Origin: Polydactylus sextarius
Lineage: Eukaryota; Chordata; Actinopteri; Polynemidae
NCBI GenBank assembly: GCA_016801845.1
Contig: CM028923.1
Span: 7,388,501 to 7,452,500, forward strand
Reading direction: 5' to 3'
DNA length: 64,000 nucleotides
Positions within the stretch are counted from its first letter, which is position 1. Each line of letters opens with the position of its first letter. Under the pieces are notes generated by a model. That model saw only the letters and a program-made list of their open reading frames with translations, was not told the DNA's origin and made no database searches. Shown here piece after piece: positions 45,485 through 57,354 of this stretch. The position numbers and the translations under genes were made by a program.

Positions 45485-47400
45485 GAGCAAGGGATGGCAT
45501 TAGCAGTCCTTATGCTTCGGCACCAACATGCAATATGTCGGCACATGACAAGATTGTGTCCCGCTGTGAAAGCTGCAGAGAGCGAGAGCGGACGAGCATC
45601 AGAACCATTCAGCAGCCAACAGGCAGTCATCCACCACATGATAACCACACCACTAACTATTCCTTGTCTCCTCTCTTACATAACTCCTCATACCTTTTTT
45701 TTCTGTCTCTTTTACTGCCTGCACTGTGATCTCACTATTTAAATTTATGTTTACCGTCCCTCCTCTTTTTTATATGTCTTCGCCGACCTCCTCCAACTCA
45801 TGTTCTCTGATGTGTTTTTTCTGCTTCAGTGTATCATTCTCCATCATTGTTCTCGTCATTCTCTAATTGTTTTATATTCCATCAATATTTTTGACTCACT
45901 TTTCTTTTATTCCTGCTGACTTTCTTTGTTGGTTGCTTGCATTGCCATTTCCCTTTCTTGTCTTCTCTCTTTGATCCTCCTCTGCAAAATTCTATCGCTC
46001 TAAACCCGCAACCCCCTCCTCACCACCCCGCTGAGTTTCATATCCCCTCATTTTCGTATTGTTATTGTGTGTCAAGCATACTTTTGACATGTTCGGTAAA
46101 TAAGTTTTTATTCAATATGGTGTACAAGATCACTCAGTGAACAAATATAGAGTATTTGAAAGGAAAAATCCTCCCAGGGCCAAAGTTTCAAACAGGAAGC
46201 AACTATAAAGCATAAAAACATACAGAAACATCTGATGTAACAAGTTATAGATCTAATTTTCTTTCTTTACATTTTTATTGTGTTTTAATGGTTGTGTTCA
46301 GGCATTCTCAGCACTTGTTTGGAGCACAGTTTACAGAAAGTGATCTGGTTCAACAAAGACAAAAAATTCATAGTGATAGATGAGACTGTGGATGTGAACA
46401 AGTTCATGTGACTCATCAGGTCACATTGCAGCCAATCCATTCTCATATATTGCGGGTGAAAATTGCTTAAGCTGATCTGCTGTATGATCTGCTTAATGAT
46501 GATTCTGGATATTTTTCACTGCAGATAAGCTTGAAAAATAATATGAAATAAATAACCGATGTTCTCTTTTGCTCGCTCCCCATTTTAATGAAATATTGGC
46601 TGTTTTATAAGTTGATTAGTTGGACTATTTTGGTCTCCCAGCATGCATCTGCCTGACAGTTTTTCCTTACATTCCATTTCAATTTTTACTCCTTCCTGTC
46701 ACATCATATCCCTCCTTATCTCTATCTCAGAGAGCAGTGTGCTACAGATAAAGGTATGGAGGTGGGAATTACAAATACAGGAACAGGCAAGTATGTTGCG
46801 CTATTTAAATATAACACGAGTACAGTGACATGAGGCAGCGTCACTGCTCATGGTACTATGTTCACTATATCCACCCGAAAATGAGACTTCATAGTCAGTG
46901 GGACAATGTCTCTTATTTCATAGATAATGGGGATAATAGATAATAAGAGCATGACTTAATAGCAGCAATCTGTTACATTTTTATTACATCATTTTACCTG
47001 GTAATCTAAATGGTGAAATTATTTTACAGTCTAATGGCTGAATCATCAAATTAATGATGAATCATTCCATTCACAATACACTGCAGATGAAAGGAGCTGT
47101 GTGTTTAGTTCCTACCAACATGGCTACTCTTAGTCATGAAGACATAGAACAAGGGTTGCGTCAGCGTTCGTAGATATCCATATAGACATTTAATTATGCC
47201 ATTATAAAGTATGCACTTAAAGTGCAAAACTTGTACCGAACCTCCTCGTTAGCTGAAATGTCAGCCCACTAAAAGCTGTGCACTGTTGCTTATTTCTAGC
47301 TACACAGTCATTATTCATAGAGGTGAACATGTGAATTGATTATAATACGGAATATTATCAATCTAGAGCTAATTACTTTATTCTCCAGCTGCTAGAGAAG
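45485..47400. other. Non-coding stretch
   Basis: A less biased 150-bp block (45485-45640) is open in two plus frames, followed by more pyrimidine-rich DNA to about 46040 and then AT-rich DNA. No gene is recognised. Confidence 0.4.
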
Positions 47401-47436
47401 GAAGAAGTTATAAATCTGAACTGTGCATGACCTACA

Positions 47437-47481
47437 GAGAGAGAGAGAGAGAAGAAAGAAGAAAGAAGAGTGGTTAGTGTG

Positions 47482-47545
<64 letters not shown>

Positions 47546-47546
47546 A
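47437..47546. repeat. GA block, (TC)19 and (CA)13 compound array
   Basis: A (GA)n run (47437-47452), AAGAAGA-type DNA, then about 19 TC units (47484-47520) joined directly to about 13 CA units (47521-47546). Confidence 0.95.
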
Positions 47547-47659
47547 GCTGGGGCTGACTTCTAATTCCAAATGGAAAAATGAATGCCTCCTTATAACCCT
47601 CAGTGCTGAGGAGCCAGGGGGACGTGACTGACCTTTGCACACAAACTCGCACACATACA

Positions 47660-47660
<1 letters not shown>

Positions 47661-47699
<39 letters not shown>
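47661..47699. repeat. (CT)19 microsatellite
   Basis: About 19 CT units, with CACACATACACG just before. It is nearly the same size as the TC array 140 bases upstream. The Arg-Glu runs of the minus-strand frames here come from these arrays. Confidence 0.95.
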
Positions 47700-47702
<3 letters not shown>

Positions 47703-48004
47703 GCTCTGGGAATCCACATTGAGTCATCTTCCCCTCTGAGCTCTGAGAGAGAGGGAGAGCGAGAGGAAGGGGTGGTAGTTATTGGTAGGCAAAAAGGAGA
47801 TGAAGGAAGACAGAAAGAGTGGGGAAGTGGAGGGAGAGTAAAATGATGCAAAAAGAAAGACTTAACTTTGTCAACAGAAAGGGAACAAGAGAGTGTAGAT
47901 GTGAATAGTGTTGATGCATGAATGGCTGACATGTTAGAGATATAACCAAATATCTAAAAATATTATTGCAATATAATATAATCACAGTATAATCAATAAT
48001 TAAA

Positions 48005-48165
48005 ATGTGTCTGCTGTATGCTGATGATGCCATCTTGTACGTCAGTGGCTCTGCCACAGCCAGGCCTTTTCCAGATTACAGTCTGCTTTGGACCATGTAC
48101 AGACTTGTACAAAACTCACATTAAACACTGAAAAACTGACTGAAAACTACTTTCTCCTGCGCTAC
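48005..48165 (+). pseudogene. Reverse-transcriptase fragment of a non-LTR element (YADD motif)
   Basis: From 48008 the frame reads CLLYADDAILYVSGSATA, which holds the catalytic motif YADD of reverse transcriptase (Asp-Asp at 48023-48028) in its usual LINE setting (LYADDTVLY.SG). After a frameshift near 48075 a second frame reads LQSALDHVQTCTKLTLNTEK, matching the following family segment (LQSAFDALQ...LKLVLNTEKTK). The piece is only about 160 bp long and carries the frameshift, so it is dead. The wording is closest to L2/CR1/I-type fish LINEs; the clade is not settled. Confidence 0.75.
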
Positions 48166-48169
48166 GCTC

Positions 48170-50970
48170 ATAAACAAAGAATTAAGCCTGCAAAATAACA
48201 ACAATAACAAAGTACCACCTTGCAGTGCGCTGAAGCTCGCACACATTCATTCTCACATGCGCACGCACGCACGCACACATACACACACACACATCAGTAT
48301 GCTGTGTTGCCAGGAGTAGCAAAGGGAAATTCATTGCCCCTGGCAGATTGTGTAAACAGTCGAGACAGACAATGACAAATTTGATTAATTGAATCCTGCA
48401 ACCATTTTCCTGCCACCACCACGAAAGAAGAAGGGTGATTGTCACACATTGCACACATCAGCATTGGGAGGCCGATGCTTTCTCATCTTTGCATACTAAA
48501 ATTTCAAATTGATTAAAGCAATACCATTTTTTTACAGGGCGCCATTTGTATTTAAACATTATTTGTCTCAGAGTCACCAGTGCAAATAAAACTAACATAT
48601 GCTGCACACAAAATGATGCATATGTTTATAATAATGATTATAATAAAAGGAGTTTATGAGTTTGTTTCCTCTAGAGAAGCACTTTTTGAAACAAACACTG
48701 AGAAAAAAGGACTGAAAGGACTGTACTTCATTTTCACTCACACACACTCACACAGTAACACACTAACATTACTCACACAGCACAAACATCAACACTAAAA
48801 TAGCAGAAAACAAATGTTTGTCTTGACTGCACACAGCTGGGCCAAACATAAATGTCTGTCGCTGACTAACTGATTGACTGACTGGGTAAGGAAGTTACGT
48901 GATTGGTTAGCTGGAAGAGTGAGTGTAAGTTTCCTTACTGGCTGTTGATCCAAACTGATTTGGTACAAACAGTGTCTAGTACATCCTCATGGATGTATAC
49001 ACAGTGTAACCAGTTTGGCCACTTTCTTGCTAGATTTACTGACGTCAGCACCGAGCACAAAAAAGCACCAAGTTTCTTTACACACAACCTTCCCCTTCCT
49101 TGTACCCTCTTGATTTTTCTTTGTATATTTCCGTCACATATACACAACTTTTAAACTCCTGTTTAACTTCACTCGGAGGAAAGAATGAGAGAAGGTTTGG
49201 GAGTAGAAAAGAAATTGTCGTTGGGTCACTCAGAGCTGGGAAACTGTCTTCTCTAATGCACTCTCCATTTGTCAGAGAGTATCAGTCAGACCTGCACAAA
49301 GAAGCACAGCACACACAAGCAATGCTGAGCGGCTACAGCACAGTCACCCATTTCAGGCATCATTACTTGGCAGAATGTTCAAAATTTGTTGCAGATACAA
49401 TTTTCCATGCTTTAACCAGAGACACAAGCCAAGTGAAAATAAACAGACTTTGTGTATGTGGTCCAAATGGCTGGAGGGGGGTGGCATCTCTCCTGTTAAC
49501 TCAGATTATAACATGCTAAGCTCTGGTGACTTATCTGCACAGACTTATTGTGTAGATAATGTCATAGTTGTGATCTGATGTGAAGTTTTACTAGACTCAG
49601 ATTAGTGACAAGTCAAGGTTTTCTGTCAGTGCTCAGTAGCTTCAGTAGCTTCAACACAGCAAATGCTTCAGTGCATACAAGTCCTGGCATCTGGGCTAAT
49701 AGCCATATTTCTGGATGATAGTTGTGTGAAAATCTAGACGCCAGTAGCCAAACATGCAAGCACATGCCAAGTCCTGCACAATTCCTATTGTGCAAAGGCT
49801 CATATTGCTGTTCTACTGAAAGTTTGTGGAATTGCTCCCCACACAAATGAACATCTGTCCTTTTAAAGTGATGTGTTAAATGAACGTGAGGAGATTACTA
49901 AACTGCCATCACTAGTGCCATGTATACACTATGTTCTGTTCAGTATGTTTTTACTGCATTCTGTGTAAAATGTCACATATTCCTCAACATTAAAACCACT
50001 GGCAGGTGAAGTCAACAACATTCATTATGTCGTTATAATGTAAAGCTCTTCTGAGAAACCTTGGGTGCTGCCATTTACCTGGGAGTTACCACAACATTGT
50101 GCTGTACTGTTTGTTTCAGACCAATCTTGGGCTTTTGATGCTGTTATTCATAGTGTTTTGTTGCTATTTTCTATTGTTGTGATGATGAGTTTTCCTATTG
50201 GCTGTTCCTCGTTCCAGATGATTTTCCACAACAGCTTCTACGTCATCAGGAGGAATTTACAGGTGATTTGCCACTTTACCTCTAATTCTCACTAAACCAT
50301 TTTTTTCCTCAGTTTAAACACTAAATGCTAAAATACTTAAGCTTGACTGTTTACTTCTATGCCGCCATGTACTACTTCTCTGTTGTTTAAATCCGTGTCG
50401 AGCTCAGTGTTTGAAAAGTGTTTGGAGGAATAGAGTCTGGGTGGTCTGGTTATATTTTGTAGTGTAAATGAACAGACAGGGACGCTTGCTTCATAGCAGC
50501 AGGAGTTTGTAGAGTGTGTGAAAAATGTAATTGATTTATAATGAAGAAATACAAATTAATTAGATAGACACATTGACCGCATGGGCCAGCCATATACTAG
50601 GGTTTGATCTCGTCTTAATATGAATGTGTTTTGCTCAGTGTGTCTGCGCTGTACGGTTGTGTGATGGCTGCCTAGTGACTCTCATTGGAACTTCTGAATA
50701 AGCAGAGCTTAAATAACCAACTTATCATAGACACATTTAATATATTATTTAGACATAGTGTCACTGTAGACTCACTAGAAGTAAGGCTTCATAGCACAGA
50801 TGTTCCATTCATCACACCACTCTCCCATCTTGAGATTTGGTTATTTAAAATTTAATTCACTCACTTCTATCTTATCTTTAAAGACACATAAAAAATATAA
50901 AAATGATGATCGTCTTCATTTCTCCCCACATGAGTTTTTCATCATTCTGAATGGTAAGTTCCATTAAAGA
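48170..50970. other. Non-coding stretch
   Basis: CA/CG-rich patch at 48258-48294. A CRE-like TGACGTCAGCA lies at 49040-49050. Open frames of 83 and 139 codons at 48903-49519 have no domain. No gene is recognised. Confidence 0.45.
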
Positions 50971-50971
50971 T

Positions 50972-50990
50972 GTTTTTTTTTTTTTTTTTT
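50972..50990. repeat. Poly(T) tract
   Basis: Nineteen T followed by CAAACATAC. Simple repeat. Confidence 0.9.
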
Positions 50991-50999
50991 CAAACATAC

Positions 51000-52030
51000 A
51001 ACAACAAAAAGAAAGAAAGAAATCATTTCATTATTTTATTTGTGTGGTTCCAAACCGGGTTTATAGTCTGTGTCATTGTCGCTTTAATGACTTATTCATA
51101 AACCCTGTCAGAGACTGGGTCTATTTTAACAAATATACAGCAGTATGACAGTTCTGCATTTGGCCCCGCTGAATTTTTCATCAGACTGGATCAAACAGGG
51201 AGAGGAAGAAGAGGAAGAGGAGGGAGAATTAAGGAGTTAAGAACTTACACTCTACTCACACAGTGGGAGTAACAACACATGAACACAGGACGTCCATTTC
51301 TGATATGGGCAACATGCAAATATTTAAAGAAGGGGCTTGTTAATGGATTTATCCAATTTAAAATGTTATTTTTATTTTACGACCTGACTGAAGCCTTGTA
51401 GGTGGAGGGAGGTTGATGCCTTAAAACATCATACAGAACCTCTGGACCAGCTTCTTCTTCTCTTCTTCTTTCCCTTTTGTTTTCCCTTTTTGTGTCATTC
51501 TCTCTGACTGTTTCTCACACACACACACGTACGCTCCCAGTCTCCCACACAGCATTAGTTTAAAACAGAACAAGACTTTTATCACAATTTGGAAACCCTC
51601 TCCCAGTACTGTCTCTCTTACTCTCTTTAGCTCTCGTCTTTCTCTTGTTCTGTCGTCCCCACCTCCCTCGTCTTCCTCGTCTTCCTCATTTTCACACGTC
51701 ATTCAGCACTGAGTCATCCTCTCATGTACATTCACTGTTAGTCCCTCTGTTGAGTCTCACCTTTCTATATAAATCCCTCCCACATTACTTCTTTGGGCTT
51801 GTGGAGAAAATTGGAAATATGTCATGTAAGATTAACTTTCACAGTCATTTGTACCATAAACCCCAAAAATGTCTGTAGCGACCAGATGGCCTGCTGGCTG
51901 CAGCTTCACACTGTATTTTAAGGAAAAAAGAGTTTAGAAACTTATCATCTCACTTGAAGAAATCGAATAAGTAAATTTACCGATATGTTGGTGCAGCAAC
52001 AAATTATAAACATAATTATGGCTGCTGCGC
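51000..52030. other. Non-coding stretch with pyrimidine-rich block
   Basis: Purine-rich DNA at 51195-51235 and C/T-rich DNA at 51445-51700 (CTTCTTCTTCTCTTCTTC). A minus-strand Glu/Arg-rich open frame (93 codons) reflects that. No gene is recognised. Confidence 0.5.
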
Positions 52031-52040
52031 AGCACTGGTC

Positions 52041-53016
52041 GGGGCCGGGCAATTTGAGGCAAAATTAGGCAATTCTGAGCAATAAGGTGACAGGCTAATG
52101 TACATTTTACATCAGTTGAGGCTTGAACTCACAATCCTCAACACCAAGAACCATCCTCTACTTCATTGAGCTAATTGGCAAGTGGATATGTTGCACGTAG
52201 CTTCACTAACTAAGCCAGTCAGTCACCTGTAAGCGCAAGACAGCAGCAGATTTTAAACGGCTGTCAAAAATTCAGTCATTAAGACAAAAATCGGAAAATA
52301 AACAGATTGTATCTAGACAGTATGGATATGTTGGTAATGTTGTTGTTTTTAAAAATGATTTATTGGCTCCATAAGTGAAAAACTAATTTCAAAAATGTCA
52401 TTTTTGCGTTGCGAAAAAATTCAGTTTTTGAGATAAAATTTCCCAAACATCATCTACCATCACAGACACTAAAATGCAGTGTTTTTTCTTTTAATGAACA
52501 TTGAAAATGTACTTAGTAAGAATTTGCAAGTATATGTTTAAAATACATTTCACAGTCCAACATTTTGATGCACTGTTGGCTCAATTTTCGATAAATCATT
52601 GACATTGTGAAGATGCTGTGAAGCAAGTTTGGTGTCAATTGAGCAAAAAACTGTGGGAGGTGATAGGATTAATAAGTTTTATGGTTTAAAAAAGTGATGG
52701 ACTTCATAATTTTCAGTAGGTTTAAATGTACAAACATCTCTTCAGTATTGGGGTTATATTTTGGTGAAAGTTGCAAATCTGTAGCACATATGGTTGATTT
52801 GTTGTGAATTTCCAAAATGTTGAACTTTTAATGGCTTGCTGTAGCGCCACCATCAGGACTATTGACCTGTTTTTGCAGCGGATGCAGTCTGGGATGGGGC
52901 TGGACCTTTGTGCAAAGGTCGGTTGTTTTTCTTCTTCCGATTTCCTCGTAAGAATAATTGGAAGAAAAACCTCCAGGAAAACAATAGGGTGCTGGCAGTT
53001 TAGGCTGCCCGGCCCC
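52041..53016 (+). mobile_element. Putative non-autonomous element of about 976 bp with 11-bp inverted ends
   Basis: GGGGCCGGGCA (52041-52051) and its exact reverse complement TGCCCGGCCCC (53006-53016) bound a block whose interior differs from its surroundings. Near the left end, on the minus strand, is a tRNA-like stretch with an A-box-like TTAGCTCAATGAAGTAGAGG (52155-52174) and a B-box-like GAGTTCAAGCC (52120-52130). The body is AT-rich and non-coding (longest frames about 70-82 codons). The right end also folds as GGCAG-TTTAGG-CTGCC. Text such as CTGTAGCGCCACCATCAGGA and AAAACTGTGGGAGGTG recalls dispersed teleost repeats that I have met but cannot name. The inverted ends are seen; that it is one mobile unit is inference. 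A composite of a SINE and a DNA element is possible. Confidence 0.5.
52118..52175 (-). other. tRNA-like promoter stretch inside the 52-kb element
   Basis: On the minus strand: TTAGCTCAATGAAGTAGAGG (A-box region), then ATGGTTCTTGGTGTTGAGG, then TTGTGAGTTCAAGCCTC (B-box region). Order and spacing fit a tRNA-derived SINE head, but the sequence is diverged and no cloverleaf acceptor stem is evident, so it is not a functional tRNA gene. Confidence 0.45.
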
Positions 53017-53019
53017 TAA

Positions 53020-54580
53020 ATATGTTATATTTGAATGAAGAAAATACTTATTAAGTCTATGCTTTATTGATGGCATGTCTTCTAGAAATTAGGTTTTTAT
53101 ATTCAGAAATATTTTTTTCCAGTTACATTGCAATGACAAACGTATGGATTATGCTCACAACCGATGACTATTAGATAATACACTAGACACATATTCATTC
53201 ATTCTTTCTTGTAAACCAAATATCAGCTTGAGGGAATTTCATCATATCTGGCACAATTGTTCATTTTGGCTCGAGGAAGAATCTATTAGAATTTGTTTAT
53301 ACATTTGTTTATACTGATTATATTTAGCACTAATATCCAACAGGATAAAATAATGGAGAGATGGTCATCTTCAATCCGAAAAGTCAAATGTCAACTTTAT
53401 TGTGTCATCATAACGTTTGACGTTACACTTTATGTTTATATACACTTTAAACACTTTATTCAACATTATAGATAGAGGCACACAACTGTGGAGTAGTATT
53501 TTATTTTTTCTATTGAATATCTGGGGTAAATACAAGTAATTATTGTTTGGAAAGATTGAATTTAATGGGAAACATAATTTTCTGTTGCAAATTAATGTTG
53601 CGGTTGTTTATAAATGCATTTTGTATGAGGCAGAGTTCATTACATTTGGTTAAATTGTTATGAATATATAATTGATCCTCTGTGAACTTCCAGGATAAAG
53701 AGAAAATTGTCATTCTTATAATTTAGTTGTCTTTTTTATAGTTTAAATTAAAAATTATAGATATTTTTTTAGCTTAATGAGAAGTCCTCAGTAATATTTC
53801 TGTTTTTCAAAATTCTTTAATTGATTCATTAATTAAAGCTTTTTTTAGCAGCTCACCCAGAATTGTGCCAGTAATTTATCACACAAAAGAAAAGTTTATC
53901 AGAAAAAATATAATAATGATAATAATAATAATTATTATTATTATTTCATATTATCTAATTGCTATAACCATTGAATTTTTCAAAACAAATTTCCTAAACA
54001 TTGATTTCAGTTGGAGGATAAACAGATTGCCACTCTGCATATGATAATATTAAATAACAGCCAGGTGCAGCCGACAGACTGCTTGACACTCACGCAAGCT
54101 ATATATTCGGGACTATAAGTGGCTCTTTGTGCCGACAGAACATAACACAAAAAGCTATAACTTTGACCTGCGCTTAGTATGATCCTACCCACATAGTGTA
54201 CATCAAATAGAGCTTTGGAGGGTCACAACATTATGTAGTGTTTGTATATGCAGACAAAGTTCTGAGTAGTACAACATGGTGAGGGAGTAGTTTGTTTGAT
54301 GTCGTGACTGAGCTGAAAGTGGACTAAGTGTTTTGTCTGCTGGAGTGCTTTTTAACACTGCTTTTATTGGATATATACCCCACCAGACCAACTGTGTGTG
54401 TGTTCTTCTGCTGCTGTGTTTATATGTAACCTCAACTAACCCCTTAAAAAAAAAAGTTTTTCTCTGCAGTAAAGGCAAAGTACAAGAGGCACAAAACAAA
54501 GAGAAAGATGGAGAAGGAGGCAGAAAAATGAAAGCAGCAAGAACAATGAGGAGAGGACATGTGTGGTTAGAGGAAATGGG
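53020..54580. other. Non-coding, strongly AT-rich stretch
   Basis: Contains the (AAT)n/(ATT)n palindromic array at 53911-53945. No gene is recognised. Confidence 0.5.
53911..53945. repeat. Palindromic (AAT)n/(ATT)n microsatellite
   Basis: TAATAATGATAATAATAATA runs into ATTATTATTATTATT, so the array is its own reverse complement about a centre near 53930. It can fold as a pure AT hairpin. Confidence 0.9.
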
Positions 54581-54581
54581 T

Positions 54582-54602
54582 AAAAAAAAAAAAAAAAAAA
54601 AA
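54582..54602. repeat. Poly(A) tract
   Basis: About 21 A, after a purine-rich approach from 54465. It gives the Lys run in an open frame of 146 codons (54333-54773) that has no domain. Confidence 0.9.
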
Positions 54603-54609
54603 GAAAAAC

Positions 54610-56052
54610 TGTGCGCACTGCAGTTCAGTAAAGCCGTTTCAATTAGTACATGTGAGAGAATGGTCCATTTGCTATGCTTTAAAATGTCCTTTCTAATAGC
54701 TAGGATTACTGAGGCACTGTGTGATTGTGTGCTTGGACACTTTGAAGCGGTATATGGCTTACTAATAAAATAATCACAATATATATAGACAAAAGCAGCA
54801 TCAAAGAACAGTTTAAGAACAGGAAGAACTGTTTTAAGGAAGTTTTTATCACTCTACCTGTCTATTATTCTGCTTTTTGTAACATAGAAAACCCCAAATT
54901 TGTCCATACTTAGGGTAAAGCTTTATATAAGAACCGGTTTGAACCAAACTGGAGGCACACCACAAAACAAACACACAACATATTAGTGGTGGATGACGTG
55001 TAATTTTATGTAATGTTGCCCTCAATTCACAGAATTGGTCAGTTAGGAGAAGAAAACTGTAATAAAAAGATAAAAAGAACCTCATGAATAAAACCAGTGA
55101 TTGTGTGAAGCTTCACCTTTAGATCAAATGTTGATATCAAACACTTTTGTCCGTCATCCTGTCAAAATCACATGTAATGTGCCTTTGTTTCCACTGTTGG
55201 ATAATGTTATCACAGATTTACTGTATATATTTACACTTTAGTTCCCATAATCCTCTGCTGGGCCTGCAATGACTGCTAAACAGTGACGCTGTGATAATAC
55301 TGCTGATTACTTTTCTCGATACAAAACATCATTTAGCATTTATGATGCAGACCACTGCTTTTAACGATTCGTGACCACAAATATGTTTATTCAGTTAGTA
55401 AATGGATTAGTGAGCAAAATATGATGCATTTCATTTATTAGTAACCTACTATTCCTTCTTTGTAAACAAACATACACAGAAAAAAACATTGTTTTCAGCA
55501 ATCCTAACAATGGATCAGAGCTTCTACAGTGAAATAGTTTGGCTTTTTTACATTTTACTGACTGTTGCTGAATTCAGCTCTCAGCCTTCAAAATGAACTT
55601 GAACAACATTTAAAAATCTAATAAAATTTGGCCTTCATATGTTAGGGTTCCTGGCATCCTGTAAACTCTTATGTAAAATAAATTGAAAAATATGATGTTG
55701 CAACCAGGGAAAAAAACTTATTACAATAACTATTACTTTTCTTATTTGGATTTTTCACTTAGTGCTGACAAATATGCGTGAAATCAGTTCAGATTCTGTG
55801 AGTAAACATGTTGATTCATTTCAGATAAGCTCAGTATAAACACATCTGCCTTCTGTAACTTGTTAGCTCCAACCTGGGCTTCAAATTAAATGATTTTGGC
55901 TGCTCACCAAGACGTGTTCTCTATTACCACCCAACACAAGTCAAAGCCATGCTGATTCACTCATCCTCCAAATGATAGTCAGTCAGAAATGTCCAATGTT
56001 GTATATGTATCTTGCACTTCCCAAGATGTATATGTCTACATCTGTGCTGTAG

Positions 56053-56055
<3 letters not shown>
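54610..56055. other. Non-coding AT-rich stretch
   Basis: No gene, RNA or known repeat is recognised. Confidence 0.5.
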
Positions 56056-56059
<4 letters not shown>

Positions 56060-56094
<35 letters not shown>

Positions 56095-56096
56095 GC
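56060..56096. repeat. (TG)n microsatellite
   Basis: About 17 TG units, preceded by ATATATAT and interrupted once by CG at the right end. Confidence 0.95.
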
Positions 56097-56099
56097 ATT

Positions 56100-57245
56100 A
56101 CAAATATGAGGCATTCAGAGAGCAATATACCCCCAATTTAACACAGCAAGTGCAGGCTAAAATCGGAACTGACACTGTGACATTAATTTGAAACCAAGGC
56201 TGGATGTAAATGATAGCTGTAATATTCATTCTGCCTTCCTGTACCCTGCCTATAGTCAAATGGAGAAGGCTGTACTAAATGGAAATTGATGCAGACATTA
56301 GAGATGCTGAGTTTGAGAGACAGCACAGACTTGAATACAGAACAACTTTTGGTCTTCAGAGCTGCAGTTGACAAGACTTTACTTTTGTAAAAAAAAAACT
56401 TTGTAGATATTTGTCACTATTTGACTTGGCAATGTCTGTGTACATGCTTGTGTTTGATACAGCACCAAAACCAAACCATAAGGTCTCAGTTGATCCAGGG
56501 ATTGTACACGTTTCCATGTTAACAGGTGACAGTACAGATCCTTTATTTACCACCATATAGAAAAATAATCAGGGAAAGTCCTGCTTTTTCTTTTTCTTGC
56601 TGTGGTCACAAAACTATTCTCATCTGTATTATTTAACATATCAAAAGTAATAGTAACTCACTGTACAGATGATGAGAACAACAACAATTACTGTGTTGCC
56701 TAGCACCGTAGTGTTCTGTCTGTTTGCTGTGTCTCAGCAACTGCGGTGGGATTTCTCTTGTTTATACATTTCTGCACTATGCTGCTTTATTCTGCTGTTA
56801 ATTCTACAAGAACTGGCTGCTGATTGATTTACGTAGCTAAATATTGCTCCATAAATCTATGGACACCTACTGTGGTTTCAAAATAATCACTGTATAACAG
56901 TACTGCCCACACTTTTAAAGCTGTAATGTAGTTATGTTTATTCACAGTACATTTTCACACATCTATTTCTTACTTACTGTTTAATTACAGTACTTGTGTG
57001 CAGTTTTCCTTTACGAAAAACCACTACTGCTGCTCGGATTTTAACAGTTATTAAATAAAACCGTCTGTGGAGGAGAAATGTCTCTTTGGTTCATCTGAAA
57101 ACATCACATCTACATTTGAAAGATGACAACTGGTCCCAGCCATGCTGCTGTGGTTTTAATATTGTGCATAATATTTTGTCATATTTTCTTCATGTAGAAA
57201 TCTTGACCTAAAAGTGTGATAATCACACAAACGCAGTGGAAAAAT
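56100..57245. other. Non-coding stretch
   Basis: No gene or repeat unit recognised; minus-strand open frames of 63 and 66 codons have no features. Confidence 0.45.
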
Positions 57246-57249
57246 GTAT

Positions 57250-57352
57250 GACCTGTAGTAGTGTAGTAGAAGAGCAAATTAGCATTAAATGGATCTACTC
57301 ATATGTAAAGTACAAGAGCTTGAGTAAATGTACCTAAGTTACTCTCACTGGT
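57250..57352 (-). repeat. Ubiquitous teleost repeat, minus-strand copy
   Basis: On the minus strand: ACCAGTGAGAGTAACTTAGG, TACATTTACTCAAGCTCTTG, TACTTTACATATGAGTAGAT and CTCTTCTACTACACTACTAC. These follow the block order of the GTGGAAAGTAACTAAGTACA / TTTACTCAAGTACTG / CTTCTACTCCACTACA family, the same one as at 18343-18425. Confidence 0.75.
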
Positions 57353-57354
57353 GA

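Noticed and set aside
45037..45729. Longest open frame (230 codons, plus strand)
   Set aside because: It lies across a polypyrimidine tract, is dominated by Ser, Leu, Phe, Pro and His, overlaps two other open plus frames, and has no domain or splice context.
47392..47932. Arg-Glu repeat proteins on the minus strand
   Set aside because: Direct translation of (CT)n and (CA)n arrays.
49100..49519. 139-codon plus-strand open frame
   Set aside because: No recognisable domain, mixed composition, a shorter frame overlaps it; no evidence for expression from sequence alone.
52118..52175. Functional tRNA gene on the minus strand
   Set aside because: Only promoter-like words are kept; stems do not form and it sits inside a larger repeat-like unit.
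54333..54773. 146-codon plus-strand open frame
   Set aside because: Built around a purine-rich tract and a 21-A run that codes for Lys; no domain.
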